From positions 1 to 18,138 of the forward strand of contig JACQNW010000053.1 of the NCBI GenBank assembly GCA_016202845.1: a stretch of 18,138 nt of DNA. Direction: 5' to 3'. This document shows, piece by piece, positions 6,370 to 12,945 of the stretch. Within the stretch, counting starts at the first letter, position 1; every line of letters begins with the position of its first letter. The stretch is from Candidatus Aenigmatarchaeota archaeon. Its GTDB lineage: Archaea > Aenigmatarchaeota > Aenigmatarchaeia > GW2011-AR5. Both the position numbers and the translations under genes were made by a program. The notes beneath the pieces are model-generated. The model was not told the DNA's origin. It searched no databases and was given only the letters and a program-made list of their open reading frames with translations.

Positions 6370-6465
6370 ATGTCATGCGAGGTTTGTGATTCAGAAGTTT
6401 ACGAAAAGCACTGCAAGATAATATGTGCAGCATGCCATTATGTCAGGGACTGCAGCGATCACTAA
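6370..6465 (+). CDS. 31-residue six-cysteine zinc microprotein
   Basis: A complete short frame from ATG to TAA encoding cysteines 3, 6, 15, 19, 22 and 28 plus histidines 14, 23 and 31. The pattern CEVC, then CKIICAAC, then the ending YVRDCSDH resembles tiny zinc-knuckle proteins that I recall from archaea and bacteria, typically ending RDCSD, but I cannot name the family. Six cysteines in 31 residues is far above chance. The start is supported by the CTTAAG box 26 bases upstream. It is divergent from nadE. A structural zinc-binding or regulatory role is likely; no partner can be named. Confidence 0.65.
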   Translation: MSCEVCDSEVYEKHCKIICAACHYVRDCSDH

Positions 6466-6500
6466 TTGCATTTTAATACTTATAAGCTATTCAAAAAATT

Positions 6501-6788
6501 ATGTCAGTCAATGAAAAAATTGGAAATGCCAGGCGTGTATCGTCTTATGCGTTCGGTGAAATGCCAAACACAGCAGATCAAAAGGAACACGGCCTTGATG
6601 AGCCTAGATATTTCTGGCCTGTTGTAGCATGCGAAATTAAACTTTTAGATGGCACTGTGGTTAAAGAAACCTTCCAAATGGGACGCAGTAATTATGGTTT
6701 TAAAAGGGATTATCATAGGAAGGTCTATGTTCGCGGTGTTTTAAAGGAGAAATTAAAAGAGAAGATATTGGAAAAGTATTCTGGCTAG
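6501..6788 (+). CDS. 95-residue protein of unknown function
   Basis: I do not recognise it. It is polar, with a beta-rich middle (YFWPVVACEIKLLDGTVVKE, about 37-56), a patch of aromatic and basic residues (FKRDYHRKVYVRG) and a lysine-rich amphipathic C-terminal helix (VLKEKLKEKILEKYSG). No membrane segment is present and there is only one cysteine. An A/T-rich box at 6472-6479 (tttaatac) is at the leaderless distance from the ATG. Codon use looks like that of neighbouring genes, and I take it as a real gene. Confidence 0.7.
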   Translation: MSVNEKIGNARRVSSYAFGEMPNTADQKEHGLDEPRYFWPVVACEIKLLDGTVVKETFQMGRSNYGFKRDYHRKVYVRGVLKEKLKEKILEKYSG

Positions 6789-6905
6789 TTATAGTGGGCA
6801 GGAGTTATAATTTTTGCCTTTTTGAAAAAGCGCGGATATGTCATCCTTCTCCTGGGACCGTAGAAGCTTTGCTGCCCAACGGCTGTTTTGGCCAGTGATT
6901 AATAA
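6789..6905. other. Convergent gap with inverted repeats
   Basis: A 117-base gap between converging genes. GGGCAG (6796-6801) pairs with CTGCCC (6872-6877), CAGGAG (6799-6804) could instead pair with CTCCTG (6849-6854), and CTTCT (6847-6851) pairs with AGAAG (6862-6866). It could be a folded 3' end or a small RNA. I see no coding frame. Confidence 0.25.
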
Positions 6906-7115
6906 TTAGGCAGTGACAAGAAACAAATCTATAATTTTGTCCTTTCGGTAAGCCATTGGTCTGCGAACACCATCAGCAAATTCAATTTCAATGCTGCTGT
7001 CATCCGCATTTCTGACAAATCCACTCACCCTTCTCCTCAAAAGTCCATATATGAATGTTACAGCGCTTCCTTTTTCTATCGGCACATATCCATCAATGTG
7101 AAAAGCATAGCGCAT
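6906..7115 (-). CDS. 69-residue basic beta-rich protein downstream of rnhC
   Basis: Not recognised by name. It has alternating short strands (YVPIEKGSAVTFIYGLLRRRV, SIEIEFADG, IIDLFLVTA), suggesting a small barrel of the SH3/Sm-like kind, with a basic RRR patch that could bind nucleic acid; this is only a shape argument. It starts 26 bases after the RNase HIII stop on the same strand with no obvious promoter of its own, so it is probably in the rnhC operon. Confidence 0.65.
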   Translation of the reverse strand: MRYAFHIDGYVPIEKGSAVTFIYGLLRRRVSGFVRNADDSSIEIEFADGVRRPMAYRKDKIIDLFLVTA

Positions 7116-7141
7116 GTCATAATTTTGTTAAGCAATGTATT

Positions 7142-7783
7142 TCAAGTTTTTTTCTCCTTCACTTCGTCCTTGATCTGCTTTGTTATCTTGAAGTGGATTT
7201 TTGCAACATATTTTAGCCCGTCTTCTCCATGCTTTGCAAATATTTCTTTTGCCGCGTCTTTCACATGGGCAGATCCTTTCGGCAGCACCTGGCCAATCTC
7301 TCTCCCAAGCATTCTCAATGTCCGCAGGAATTCGCTTCTTGCTAAAATAGAGGCTGCAGCAACAGACATTTCAGACTCGGCATTGACTTTTTGGATCAGC
7401 TTTATTTTCTTGCCTTTTTCCATCAGGTAGCTCTTGAGCAGTTTCTCTTCTGCAAACTTGTCAGAAATTGCAACGTCTGCTTTGTATTTTTCAAGCAAAT
7501 TTTCAAGTGCCCGTGCATGTCCCCATGCAAGTATATTGTTTAGGCTCTTGAATTTTGCGTGCAAAACATTGTATTTTTCAGGTGAAATTAGTATCACAGA
7601 ATTTGGCATTTTTTTGGTTATTCTTGCAAGCTTATGTACCTGAACATCAGAAACCATCTTTGAATCTTTGATGCCGGCTTCCTTGAGCTTTGCTTCTTCT
7701 TTTTCATCTACAAGGACGGCTGCAATAACCAGATATCCAAAATAATCTCCTTTCCCAGCCTCATCAATGCCAATTTTCTTCAT
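7142..7783 (-). CDS. rnhC: RNase HIII lacking the N-terminal TBP-like domain
   Basis: A 213-residue ribonuclease that cuts RNA in RNA-DNA hybrids (primer and R-loop removal). The opening KKIGIDEAGKGDYFGYLVIA is the RNase HIII form of the active-site motif (GKGDYFG, where RNase HII has GRGP), giving D7 and E8. D108 with E112, and the helix VNAESEMSVAAASILARS (133-150), complete the catalytic region. Bacterial RNase HIII has about 300 residues with an N-terminal TBP-like substrate-binding domain, and that is absent here. The start is the ATG at 7783 directly before the first strand, with a TATA box (about 7806-7814, minus strand) 26 bases upstream. An upstream in-frame ATG at 7906 would overlap the divergent gene and is rejected. 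Confidence 0.87.
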   Translation of the reverse strand: MKKIGIDEAGKGDYFGYLVIAAVLVDEKEEAKLKEAGIKDSKMVSDVQVHKLARITKKMPNSVILISPEKYNVLHAKFKSLNNILAWGHARALENLLEKYKADVAISDKFAEEKLLKSYLMEKGKKIKLIQKVNAESEMSVAAASILARSEFLRTLRMLGREIGQVLPKGSAHVKDAAKEIFAKHGEDGLKYVAKIHFKITKQIKDEVKEKKT

Positions 7784-7816
7784 TAGAGTTACTATATAGT
7801 CGCTTTTATTTAACCG
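7784..7816. promoter_or_regulatory. Overlapping divergent promoters
   Basis: Only 33 bases separate rnhC (minus) from the coiled-coil gene (plus). ttatttaac (7806-7814) is at -26 for rnhC, and the palindrome actatatagt (7791-7800) is at about -22 for the plus gene. Each TATA box lies close to the other gene's start, so the two would compete. Confidence 0.5.
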
Positions 7817-8095
7817 ATGCAAAATAATATCATGTTTCCAATTAGTCTTCTGCGAAGAAACAGCGTGTACTCTCTTAGAAAGCGCTATGATCGTGTGAGA
7901 GAGCATGCTGACAAGTTAAAAGATTATAACAGAAAAATGCATATTTTGCGGATGCTTGACGTGATTGAGCCTAATTTGATTCTTTTGGAAGAAAATCGCA
8001 TACAATCAAGGTTTGAAAAAAGAAGATTGGTCGCACAAATAAAGGCAACAGTTGAAAATGCTAATGAATTGGTCAAAATGAAAGATATGCAGTAA
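7817..8095 (+). CDS. Small basic coiled-coil protein
   Basis: A 92-residue protein that I do not recognise. From about residue 17 on it is almost wholly charged and leucine-spaced (SLRKRYDRVREHADKLKDY, then ILRMLDVIEPNLILLEENRI, then LVAQIKATVENANELVKM), as in an antiparallel helical hairpin or coiled coil. The first 12 residues are hydrophobic, and translation may really begin at the ATG at 7832, since the TATA box at 7791-7800 predicts transcription from about 7821. No domain or catalytic motif is visible. The head-to-head arrangement with rnhC is the only context. Confidence 0.6.
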   Translation: MQNNIMFPISLLRRNSVYSLRKRYDRVREHADKLKDYNRKMHILRMLDVIEPNLILLEENRIQSRFEKRRLVAQIKATVENANELVKMKDMQ

Positions 8096-8113
8096 AATTG
8101 GCAAAGTAAAATC

Positions 8114-8120
8114 TTTATAT
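8114..8120 (+). promoter_or_regulatory. TATA box for the 39-residue zinc microprotein
   Basis: tttatat is centred 26 bases before the ATG at 8143, so the message is predicted to be leaderless. Confidence 0.5.
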
Positions 8121-8142
8121 CATTAGAAACCCTATTACTATT

Positions 8143-8262
8143 ATGAAACTGTCTATTTCGCGTTGTTCTTCTTGCAGTCGGGTAAGGCTTGTTGATAAGG
8201 TAAAGGAACAATGGGTTTGTTTTGCATGCAAGCAAAAAGTCAAGACAGTGATTGCATCTTAG
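8143..8262 (+). CDS. 39-residue zinc-ribbon microprotein
   Basis: A short frame from ATG to TAG with two CxxC pairs, CSSC (8-11) and CFAC (27-30), framing a basic stretch. This is one complete zinc knuckle. The start is supported by the TATA box 26 bases upstream. It resembles other tiny zinc-ribbon proteins of archaea, and I can give no function. It lies between the coiled-coil gene and the secreted protein gene, each apparently with its own promoter. Confidence 0.6.
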   Translation: MKLSISRCSSCSRVRLVDKVKEQWVCFACKQKVKTVIAS

Positions 8263-8285
8263 TTCTGTGAAGTAGTAAAAAAAGC

Positions 8286-8293
8286 TTTAAAAG
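8286..8293 (+). promoter_or_regulatory. TATA box for the secreted-protein gene
   Basis: tttaaaag is centred 26 bases before the ATG at 8315, so the message is predicted to be leaderless. Confidence 0.5.
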
Positions 8294-8314
8294 CCTTGAT
8301 GGTTTCATTCTATA

Positions 8315-9325
8315 ATGCTAAAACAACTTTGGGTGGCCACAGCTCTTGCAGGATCAGCTGCTGCAGCAGAGGCCCAGACATCGGGCTACTTTTCATTCAG
8401 CAAAAGTCATGGAAGAACTTTTGTAAGCGGCGGCATAAATGTGGGCTGTGCCCCTGGCTACTGCGGTCCTTGGTTTGCAGTGCCAAGATACTTTGCAGCC
8501 GGATTTCCTTATCATCCAGGATGCAATATTCCTGTATTTATTCCTTCATATGAGCATCATGTTTCCCTAATTCCAGAAACTCCATCAGGCCCGACATTTG
8601 TAGGCTTTGTTCCAGCTCCAACGCCATATAGTGAGCCATCTCCCTTAGTCAGCGGACCATGTGAAATTGTGCAAAAAGAAGCAAAAAACGGTGTAAAGTT
8701 CGTTGACAAAACGACTGTGATTATTGATGGCAAAGCCAAAGATGCAGATTGTGGCTTGGATTGTCAGGATGGAAGCTGGACTTTGTTTGATTTCAAAGCT
8801 GATGAAGGAGAAACAGAAGTGCTTCAGGACAGGGGTGGAAGGAAAAAAGTTGTAACTATTCATGTTTATGACAAAAGCCAGAGGGATCTCGAGAAATTAA
8901 TACCAGGATATTCATGCAATCCTGAAGGCGATGAGAGGCCTGATCTAGTTCCACCATATTCAAGCCCGGCAGAACCGCCAAGAGTCAGGACAGGAGGATA
9001 TCCGGGGGGCAGGATACTGGGGCCCCCGCAATTTGTTGTCGAAGCCGCCAAGATTTTAGAGCAAGCATTGCCTGAAGGCTACAGGACAAACAGGGGAGCA
9101 GTTTTTTGCAGCAGCAGAGAAGATTTAGTTGTAACAAACCCGGAAGGAATACCAATCCAGGCATTCAGGTTCCGTGATGGCATGTACAAAGAAGAGCCTC
9201 CTGGCGGCGAAGACTGCAGTGACAGAATAACTTTAGTTTCAGAATTCGATGCAAAAGAATTTTGCAGACAGTTGTTGGATGCATTGCCAGACAAAGCTGT
9301 TAGAAACGGTTTCAGCTGTGATTAA
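8315..9325 (+). CDS. Secreted cysteine- and proline-rich protein of unknown function
   Basis: A 336-residue protein with a Sec-type signal peptide: MLKQLWVATALAGSAAAAEA followed by QTS, with an A-x-A cleavage site near residue 20. The mature part has 11 cysteines spread along its length (such as GCAPGYCGP, DCGLDCQD, EFCRQL and the final FSCD), suggesting disulfides outside the cell. A proline-rich stretch (about 90-118), a beta-rich segment (about 120-200) and a second proline/glycine linker (about 210-240) precede a C-terminal alpha/beta segment. No C-terminal anchor is visible, so it should be released or bound by partners. I know no homologue. It converges with rad50, overlapping its end by 14 bases. 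Confidence 0.8.
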   Translation: MLKQLWVATALAGSAAAAEAQTSGYFSFSKSHGRTFVSGGINVGCAPGYCGPWFAVPRYFAAGFPYHPGCNIPVFIPSYEHHVSLIPETPSGPTFVGFVPAPTPYSEPSPLVSGPCEIVQKEAKNGVKFVDKTTVIIDGKAKDADCGLDCQDGSWTLFDFKADEGETEVLQDRGGRKKVVTIHVYDKSQRDLEKLIPGYSCNPEGDERPDLVPPYSSPAEPPRVRTGGYPGGRILGPPQFVVEAAKILEQALPEGYRTNRGAVFCSSREDLVVTNPEGIPIQAFRFRDGMYKEEPPGGEDCSDRITLVSEFDAKEFCRQLLDALPDKAVRNGFSCD

Positions 9326-11276
9326 TTATTCTCGACACATGCCCTTCCTTGTGTATTCTGATTATCTTGTCTACATATGCATCAATTTTTGGCTCATGAG
9401 AAACTATTACTATCTGCTTCAGCTTTAGGTTGCTTATTACATCCCTGAGCCTGTCAAGCTGGTCTGAAGAAAATCCATCAGTTGGCTCGTCCAGGATGAG
9501 TATATCCTTTGTCTGGATGGTGTTTATCATGTCATTTATCACCATGTTGAGTGCAAGCCTGTAGGACAATGCGACAGAAGTCTTTTCCCCGCCTGACAGG
9601 TTCAAGAAATCAGTCTCATAGCCATTCTGCTGTATGACAGGAGCAAAATTGTCGTCTATCCTGACATTCATGGCGTCGTCCATGAGCAGGGAAAACCATT
9701 TCTGGAAATATGAGTCAAATTCCTTCTGTAGGGCTGCCATTACGTGTTTTTCTATTGTAAACATCATTGGGACAAAAATGCTGTCGATCCAGTCGTGCAA
9801 GGCTGACATCTCTTGGGCTTTTACCCTTGCTTTTTCCATTGACAAAATTTTCTTGGACATTTCTTCTGCAAATAATTGGTTGCTCTTTATTTGCTGCTCA
9901 ATCCGCGACTTGCTTTTCTCCTTGGAAAGATTCATCTCATTAAGGTTGAATATTATATTTTCAAGCTCCTGAATTTTCTTTGCGAAGTCTTTTTGACTGG
10001 AAATAGCAGACGACAACTCTGAAACCTTCAAAGAAAGGTCATTCTTCTCTGTTTCCAGCAATTGCTTTTCATCATTGCAAAGTTTTATTCTTCTATGAAA
10101 TTCTTCTTGCTGGCTTCTTATCAGCTGCGACTGTTCTGCTTTGGCAAGTTCTTGCTGGAGAAACCTTATGTCATCGCTGCATGTTTGCATCTTTTGTTCA
10201 TGCACTGAAATTATGCTTTTGAGCTCTTGAAGGGTTTGTGAAAACTTAAACATGTCAATATTCTGGCCGCATGTCACGCATTTGCCGCCTTTTGACATTG
10301 ATTCTATGCGTGCTGTATCTTTTTTTGCAACAGCAAGCTCTGAAATGCTCAAGTTTCTCTCAGATTCCTTTTCCTGAATATGCTTCCGCAATTCAACCGA
10401 GTCTCTGGAAATAGGAACCGGCTGAAGCTTTTGATTTGTGTAGGACAATTCTGAATTAATTTGCAAAATACGTTTTTGCTTTGATTCCAGCATTGCTGAA
10501 ATCAGCGAATATTCTCTTTTAAGGTCTTTGGATTTGTTCTCCTCTTCTAGAATTTTTTTCAGGAATAATGTCTGGTCTTGTATCTCTTTTGAAAGGCTTT
10601 CAAGCTCTTTTTTTTCCAAATCAAGCATCAGGTGCAGTTCGCTTGTCTTTTTATCAATAGATTCAAGGTCTTTTTTTGATGTTTCAAGCCCTGAGCTTAT
10701 GGCATTCAGCTCACGAATAGAAGAACGAAGTTCTGCTAGAAGGAATTTTGCGTTATTCCTTATAGTCTCATACTTGTCTATTCCGAATATTTTTCTCAAT
10801 ATCTGCAGCCTGTCTTCGCTTAGCAGGACATGCTTCACCTGCTCCTGAGGCGTATAGACTGTGTATTTGAAAATATGCCTGTCTTTTTTTGTTGCATCAA
10901 TTGGATAGCCAAACATCTCTATTATCCTCGCCCTAAGCTCTGTTGGCGTATGTTCATTTTCAATGCCATCCACAACCAGCGACCCGCTTGTCTGGATAAT
11001 CTTGTCATTCTGTCGCCTTAGCTTTCGTTTTATTATAAAATTCTTGCCGCCTTTTTCAAAGCCAAGTTCAACAGAGCCTGAATTGCTGCCATGTCTCAAC
11101 AAATCTGCTCCGTTCAGGCTCTTTTGTATTCCAAAAAATGCAAAATCAATCGCCAAAAGTATGGTGGACTTGCCGCTTCCTATGCTTCCCGATAGCAAGG
11201 TATTGCCTTCTGACAGCTCTATTTTTTCATCTACATAGCTCCGTATGTTTTTCAGTTTCACATAATTGATTTTCAT
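9312..11276 (-). CDS. rad50: DNA double-strand-break repair ATPase Rad50
   Basis: An SMC-like ATPase that bridges and unwinds DNA ends with Mre11. The Walker A box GSIGSGKST is at 30-38. Long heptad-rich coiled coils flank the zinc hook CVTC (C333 and C336), which is close to the exact middle, as expected. The ABC signature LSGGEK is at 560-565 and the Walker B box LDEPTD begins with L595. At 654 residues it is shorter than typical archaeal Rad50 (about 850-900), so the coiled-coil arms are short. Its ATG follows the mre11 stop by nine bases, with the stop codon lying inside a TGAGGA ribosome site, so the two genes are translationally coupled. Confidence 0.95.
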   Translation of the reverse strand: MKINYVKLKNIRSYVDEKIELSEGNTLLSGSIGSGKSTILLAIDFAFFGIQKSLNGADLLRHGSNSGSVELGFEKGGKNFIIKRKLRRQNDKIIQTSGSLVVDGIENEHTPTELRARIIEMFGYPIDATKKDRHIFKYTVYTPQEQVKHVLLSEDRLQILRKIFGIDKYETIRNNAKFLLAELRSSIRELNAISSGLETSKKDLESIDKKTSELHLMLDLEKKELESLSKEIQDQTLFLKKILEEENKSKDLKREYSLISAMLESKQKRILQINSELSYTNQKLQPVPISRDSVELRKHIQEKESERNLSISELAVAKKDTARIESMSKGGKCVTCGQNIDMFKFSQTLQELKSIISVHEQKMQTCSDDIRFLQQELAKAEQSQLIRSQQEEFHRRIKLCNDEKQLLETEKNDLSLKVSELSSAISSQKDFAKKIQELENIIFNLNEMNLSKEKSKSRIEQQIKSNQLFAEEMSKKILSMEKARVKAQEMSALHDWIDSIFVPMMFTIEKHVMAALQKEFDSYFQKWFSLLMDDAMNVRIDDNFAPVIQQNGYETDFLNLSGGEKTSVALSYRLALNMVINDMINTIQTKDILILDEPTDGFSSDQLDRLRDVISNLKLKQIVIVSHEPKIDAYVDKIIRIHKEGHVSRIINHS

Positions 11277-11285
11277 GAAAATTCC

Positions 11286-12515
11286 TCAATCATTAAAGGA
11301 AGCTTTCAGTGGAACTTTATCCGCCTTGTCAAGCCTTAAAATTTCAGAAAAGCTTTCCTTGAGCCTGTTTTCAAAAACTGCATTGGCTTCGTCTTCCTGT
11401 TTCTCAGCTGACAGCGATTCTATGAGTCGGATTGAAATTTCTTTTGTGTCAAATCCATCGAGTTTTGACTGGCTGCAGTGCTCTTCTATCAGTTTTTCCT
11501 CTATGGACTGAACATTCGTAGAAGCGTCAATTTTAATTTCTTCATATTCCTTTGTAGTGAGCTTGTTGAAGTTTTTCTTTACAGAAAATGCCCCTTTTTC
11601 AAGGGCTATTGCAGCTATGCTGTTGAAGTCTATGTCAGGCAGCCTGCCATTTTTTAGCACGCCTCTTGCTTTTATCAGAAGTAGCTTGCCTGAAATGCTC
11701 AAAGACTTGATTTTTTTCAGCATTTCCTCGTAAATTTCATGCGGCTCTTTGTTGTCTCCGTCTATGGTTATTAGTTCAAAATCAAAAAGCTTTACGCTGT
11801 TCCATTTGCTTTCTTTTGCTTCTGTGTCTATTATCCAGAAGCCGCTGTCATATTCTGCCATTTCAGTGAATTCTGTGGGAAACAACGGGCCTGGAAAAAT
11901 CAGGGGCTTTCCGTCAATATTTCCTTCAAATTTCTTGTGAACGTGTCCGTTTGCATAATAATCAAAGCCTTTCGGAAGTGCAGACAGAGGCAGTGCAGCC
12001 ATGTCCTTCAGATGCTCAGGCTTGTACTCGTTTATTGCAGAATGCATGACAAAAATGCTGTATCTGCACTCAGGTATTGAACAGCTTATCCGCGAAAAAT
12101 AATCATGCTCCAGCGAGCCTTTTCTGCCAATCATTCCTGATATAGCAACATCATTTATTTTTGTAAAAACCAGGTTTCCATCAGAATCAACATTCGCTAC
12201 ATTTTTTACAAATCCCGCAGCTTCAAGCAAGCTCAGTGCTGTTTTGCCCGTTGGAGAAAAATCATGCGACCCTGGCACAACATATATGGAAATTCCGCCG
12301 TCATGAAGCTTTTTTGTGGTTTCAAGCGCGCTTTTCAAAACATCAATAGAAGGCATAGATGTGTCAAAAAAATCACCGGCAATTATTATAAAATCCGTCT
12401 TCTGAGAAATGCAAATGTCTGCAGCCTTTGAAAATGCTTCACAGGCTTTATCCTTTAGCTCAGGATGTGCAGACCACGAGCCAAGATGTACGTCAGACAT
12501 GTGTGCAAAGCGCAT
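11286..12515 (-). CDS. mre11: DNA double-strand-break repair nuclease Mre11
   Basis: A 409-residue manganese-dependent nuclease/phosphoesterase. Phosphodiesterase motifs in order: D8 and H10 (SDVH), GD with D48, GSHD (82-85), H158 (MHS) and the GHVH box with H191 and H193. Position 83 is serine where many Mre11 proteins have asparagine (GNHD); I recall GSHD in other archaeal relatives, so this is not necessarily inactivating. The C-terminal part, about 210-409, includes the capping and Rad50-binding regions and is charged and helical. A TATA-like box (minus strand, about 12535-12544) is 26 bases before the ATG, so the mre11-rad50 pair is its own leaderless unit separate from the genes further right. 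Confidence 0.94.
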   Translation of the reverse strand: MRFAHMSDVHLGSWSAHPELKDKACEAFSKAADICISQKTDFIIIAGDFFDTSMPSIDVLKSALETTKKLHDGGISIYVVPGSHDFSPTGKTALSLLEAAGFVKNVANVDSDGNLVFTKINDVAISGMIGRKGSLEHDYFSRISCSIPECRYSIFVMHSAINEYKPEHLKDMAALPLSALPKGFDYYANGHVHKKFEGNIDGKPLIFPGPLFPTEFTEMAEYDSGFWIIDTEAKESKWNSVKLFDFELITIDGDNKEPHEIYEEMLKKIKSLSISGKLLLIKARGVLKNGRLPDIDFNSIAAIALEKGAFSVKKNFNKLTTKEYEEIKIDASTNVQSIEEKLIEEHCSQSKLDGFDTKEISIRLIESLSAEKQEDEANAVFENRLKESFSEILRLDKADKVPLKASFND

Positions 12516-12534
12516 TGCATTTCATAGCTTTGAA

Positions 12535-12544
12535 ATTTTAAATT
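12535..12544 (-). promoter_or_regulatory. TATA box for mre11-rad50
   Basis: attttaaatt (plus strand), centred about 26 bases upstream of the mre11 ATG on the minus strand. The surrounding gap, 12516-12657, has no coding frame that I would support. Confidence 0.45.
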
Positions 12545-12657
12545 CAGAAAATAATTTAAAATTCACTACTTTAGAAAAATTATTTTTGTAAGGTTATAGC
12601 GGGAATGAAATCACTATGTCGGAATTTATATGAAGGCTTTTCATCATTCATCGCAAC

Positions 12658-12915
12658 TCACTTTATAATTTTATCGGCCAGGTAAACAGCGCCTGAAAAT
12701 AAAACAACCGCGCCTATGCTCAATAGCGCAAGATTATATGCTGCCAGCCTCTCTGCTCGCTTTTCATATTCTCGTCTGACACTGTGGCAGTCCGCTATAG
12801 TTCTTCGCGGATCGCCTGCCATGCTCTTCATGTCCCTGTACATTCTTTTCTCGTACCATTCATATCCTTTGACAGGGAAAAGGTCCCATGATGTCAGCTC
12901 ATAATTTTCTGCCAT
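12658..12915 (-). CDS. Small tail-anchored membrane protein
   Basis: An 85-residue protein that I do not recognise by family. The first 60 residues are soluble, acidic-aromatic at the start (YELTSWDLFPVKGYEWYEK) and then charged and helical. One hydrophobic helix follows (about 60-81, including SIGAVVLFSGAVYLA) before a short KIIK tail, so it should sit in the membrane with its N-terminal domain inside the cell. It starts 30 bases after the sigma-like gene stop, but a TATA-like box (minus strand, about 12936-12944) at -26 suggests its own leaderless message. Its position directly after the sigma-like gene invites a membrane-tethered partner model, which is speculation. Confidence 0.7.
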   Translation of the reverse strand: MAENYELTSWDLFPVKGYEWYEKRMYRDMKSMAGDPRRTIADCHSVRREYEKRAERLAAYNLALLSIGAVVLFSGAVYLADKIIK

Positions 12916-12945
12916 AGAAACAAGGTGACAAAAGACTTTTTATGC

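Noticed and set aside
7784..7906. 41-residue N-terminal extension of RNase HIII from the ATG at 7906
   Set aside because: The catalytic domain begins directly at the ATG at 7783, which has a TATA box at -26. The extension overlaps the divergent gene and looks like no TBP-like domain.
11286..12515. Inactive Mre11 because of GSHD in place of GNHD
   Set aside because: All other metal-binding motifs are intact, and GSHD is a variant that I recall in archaeal relatives.
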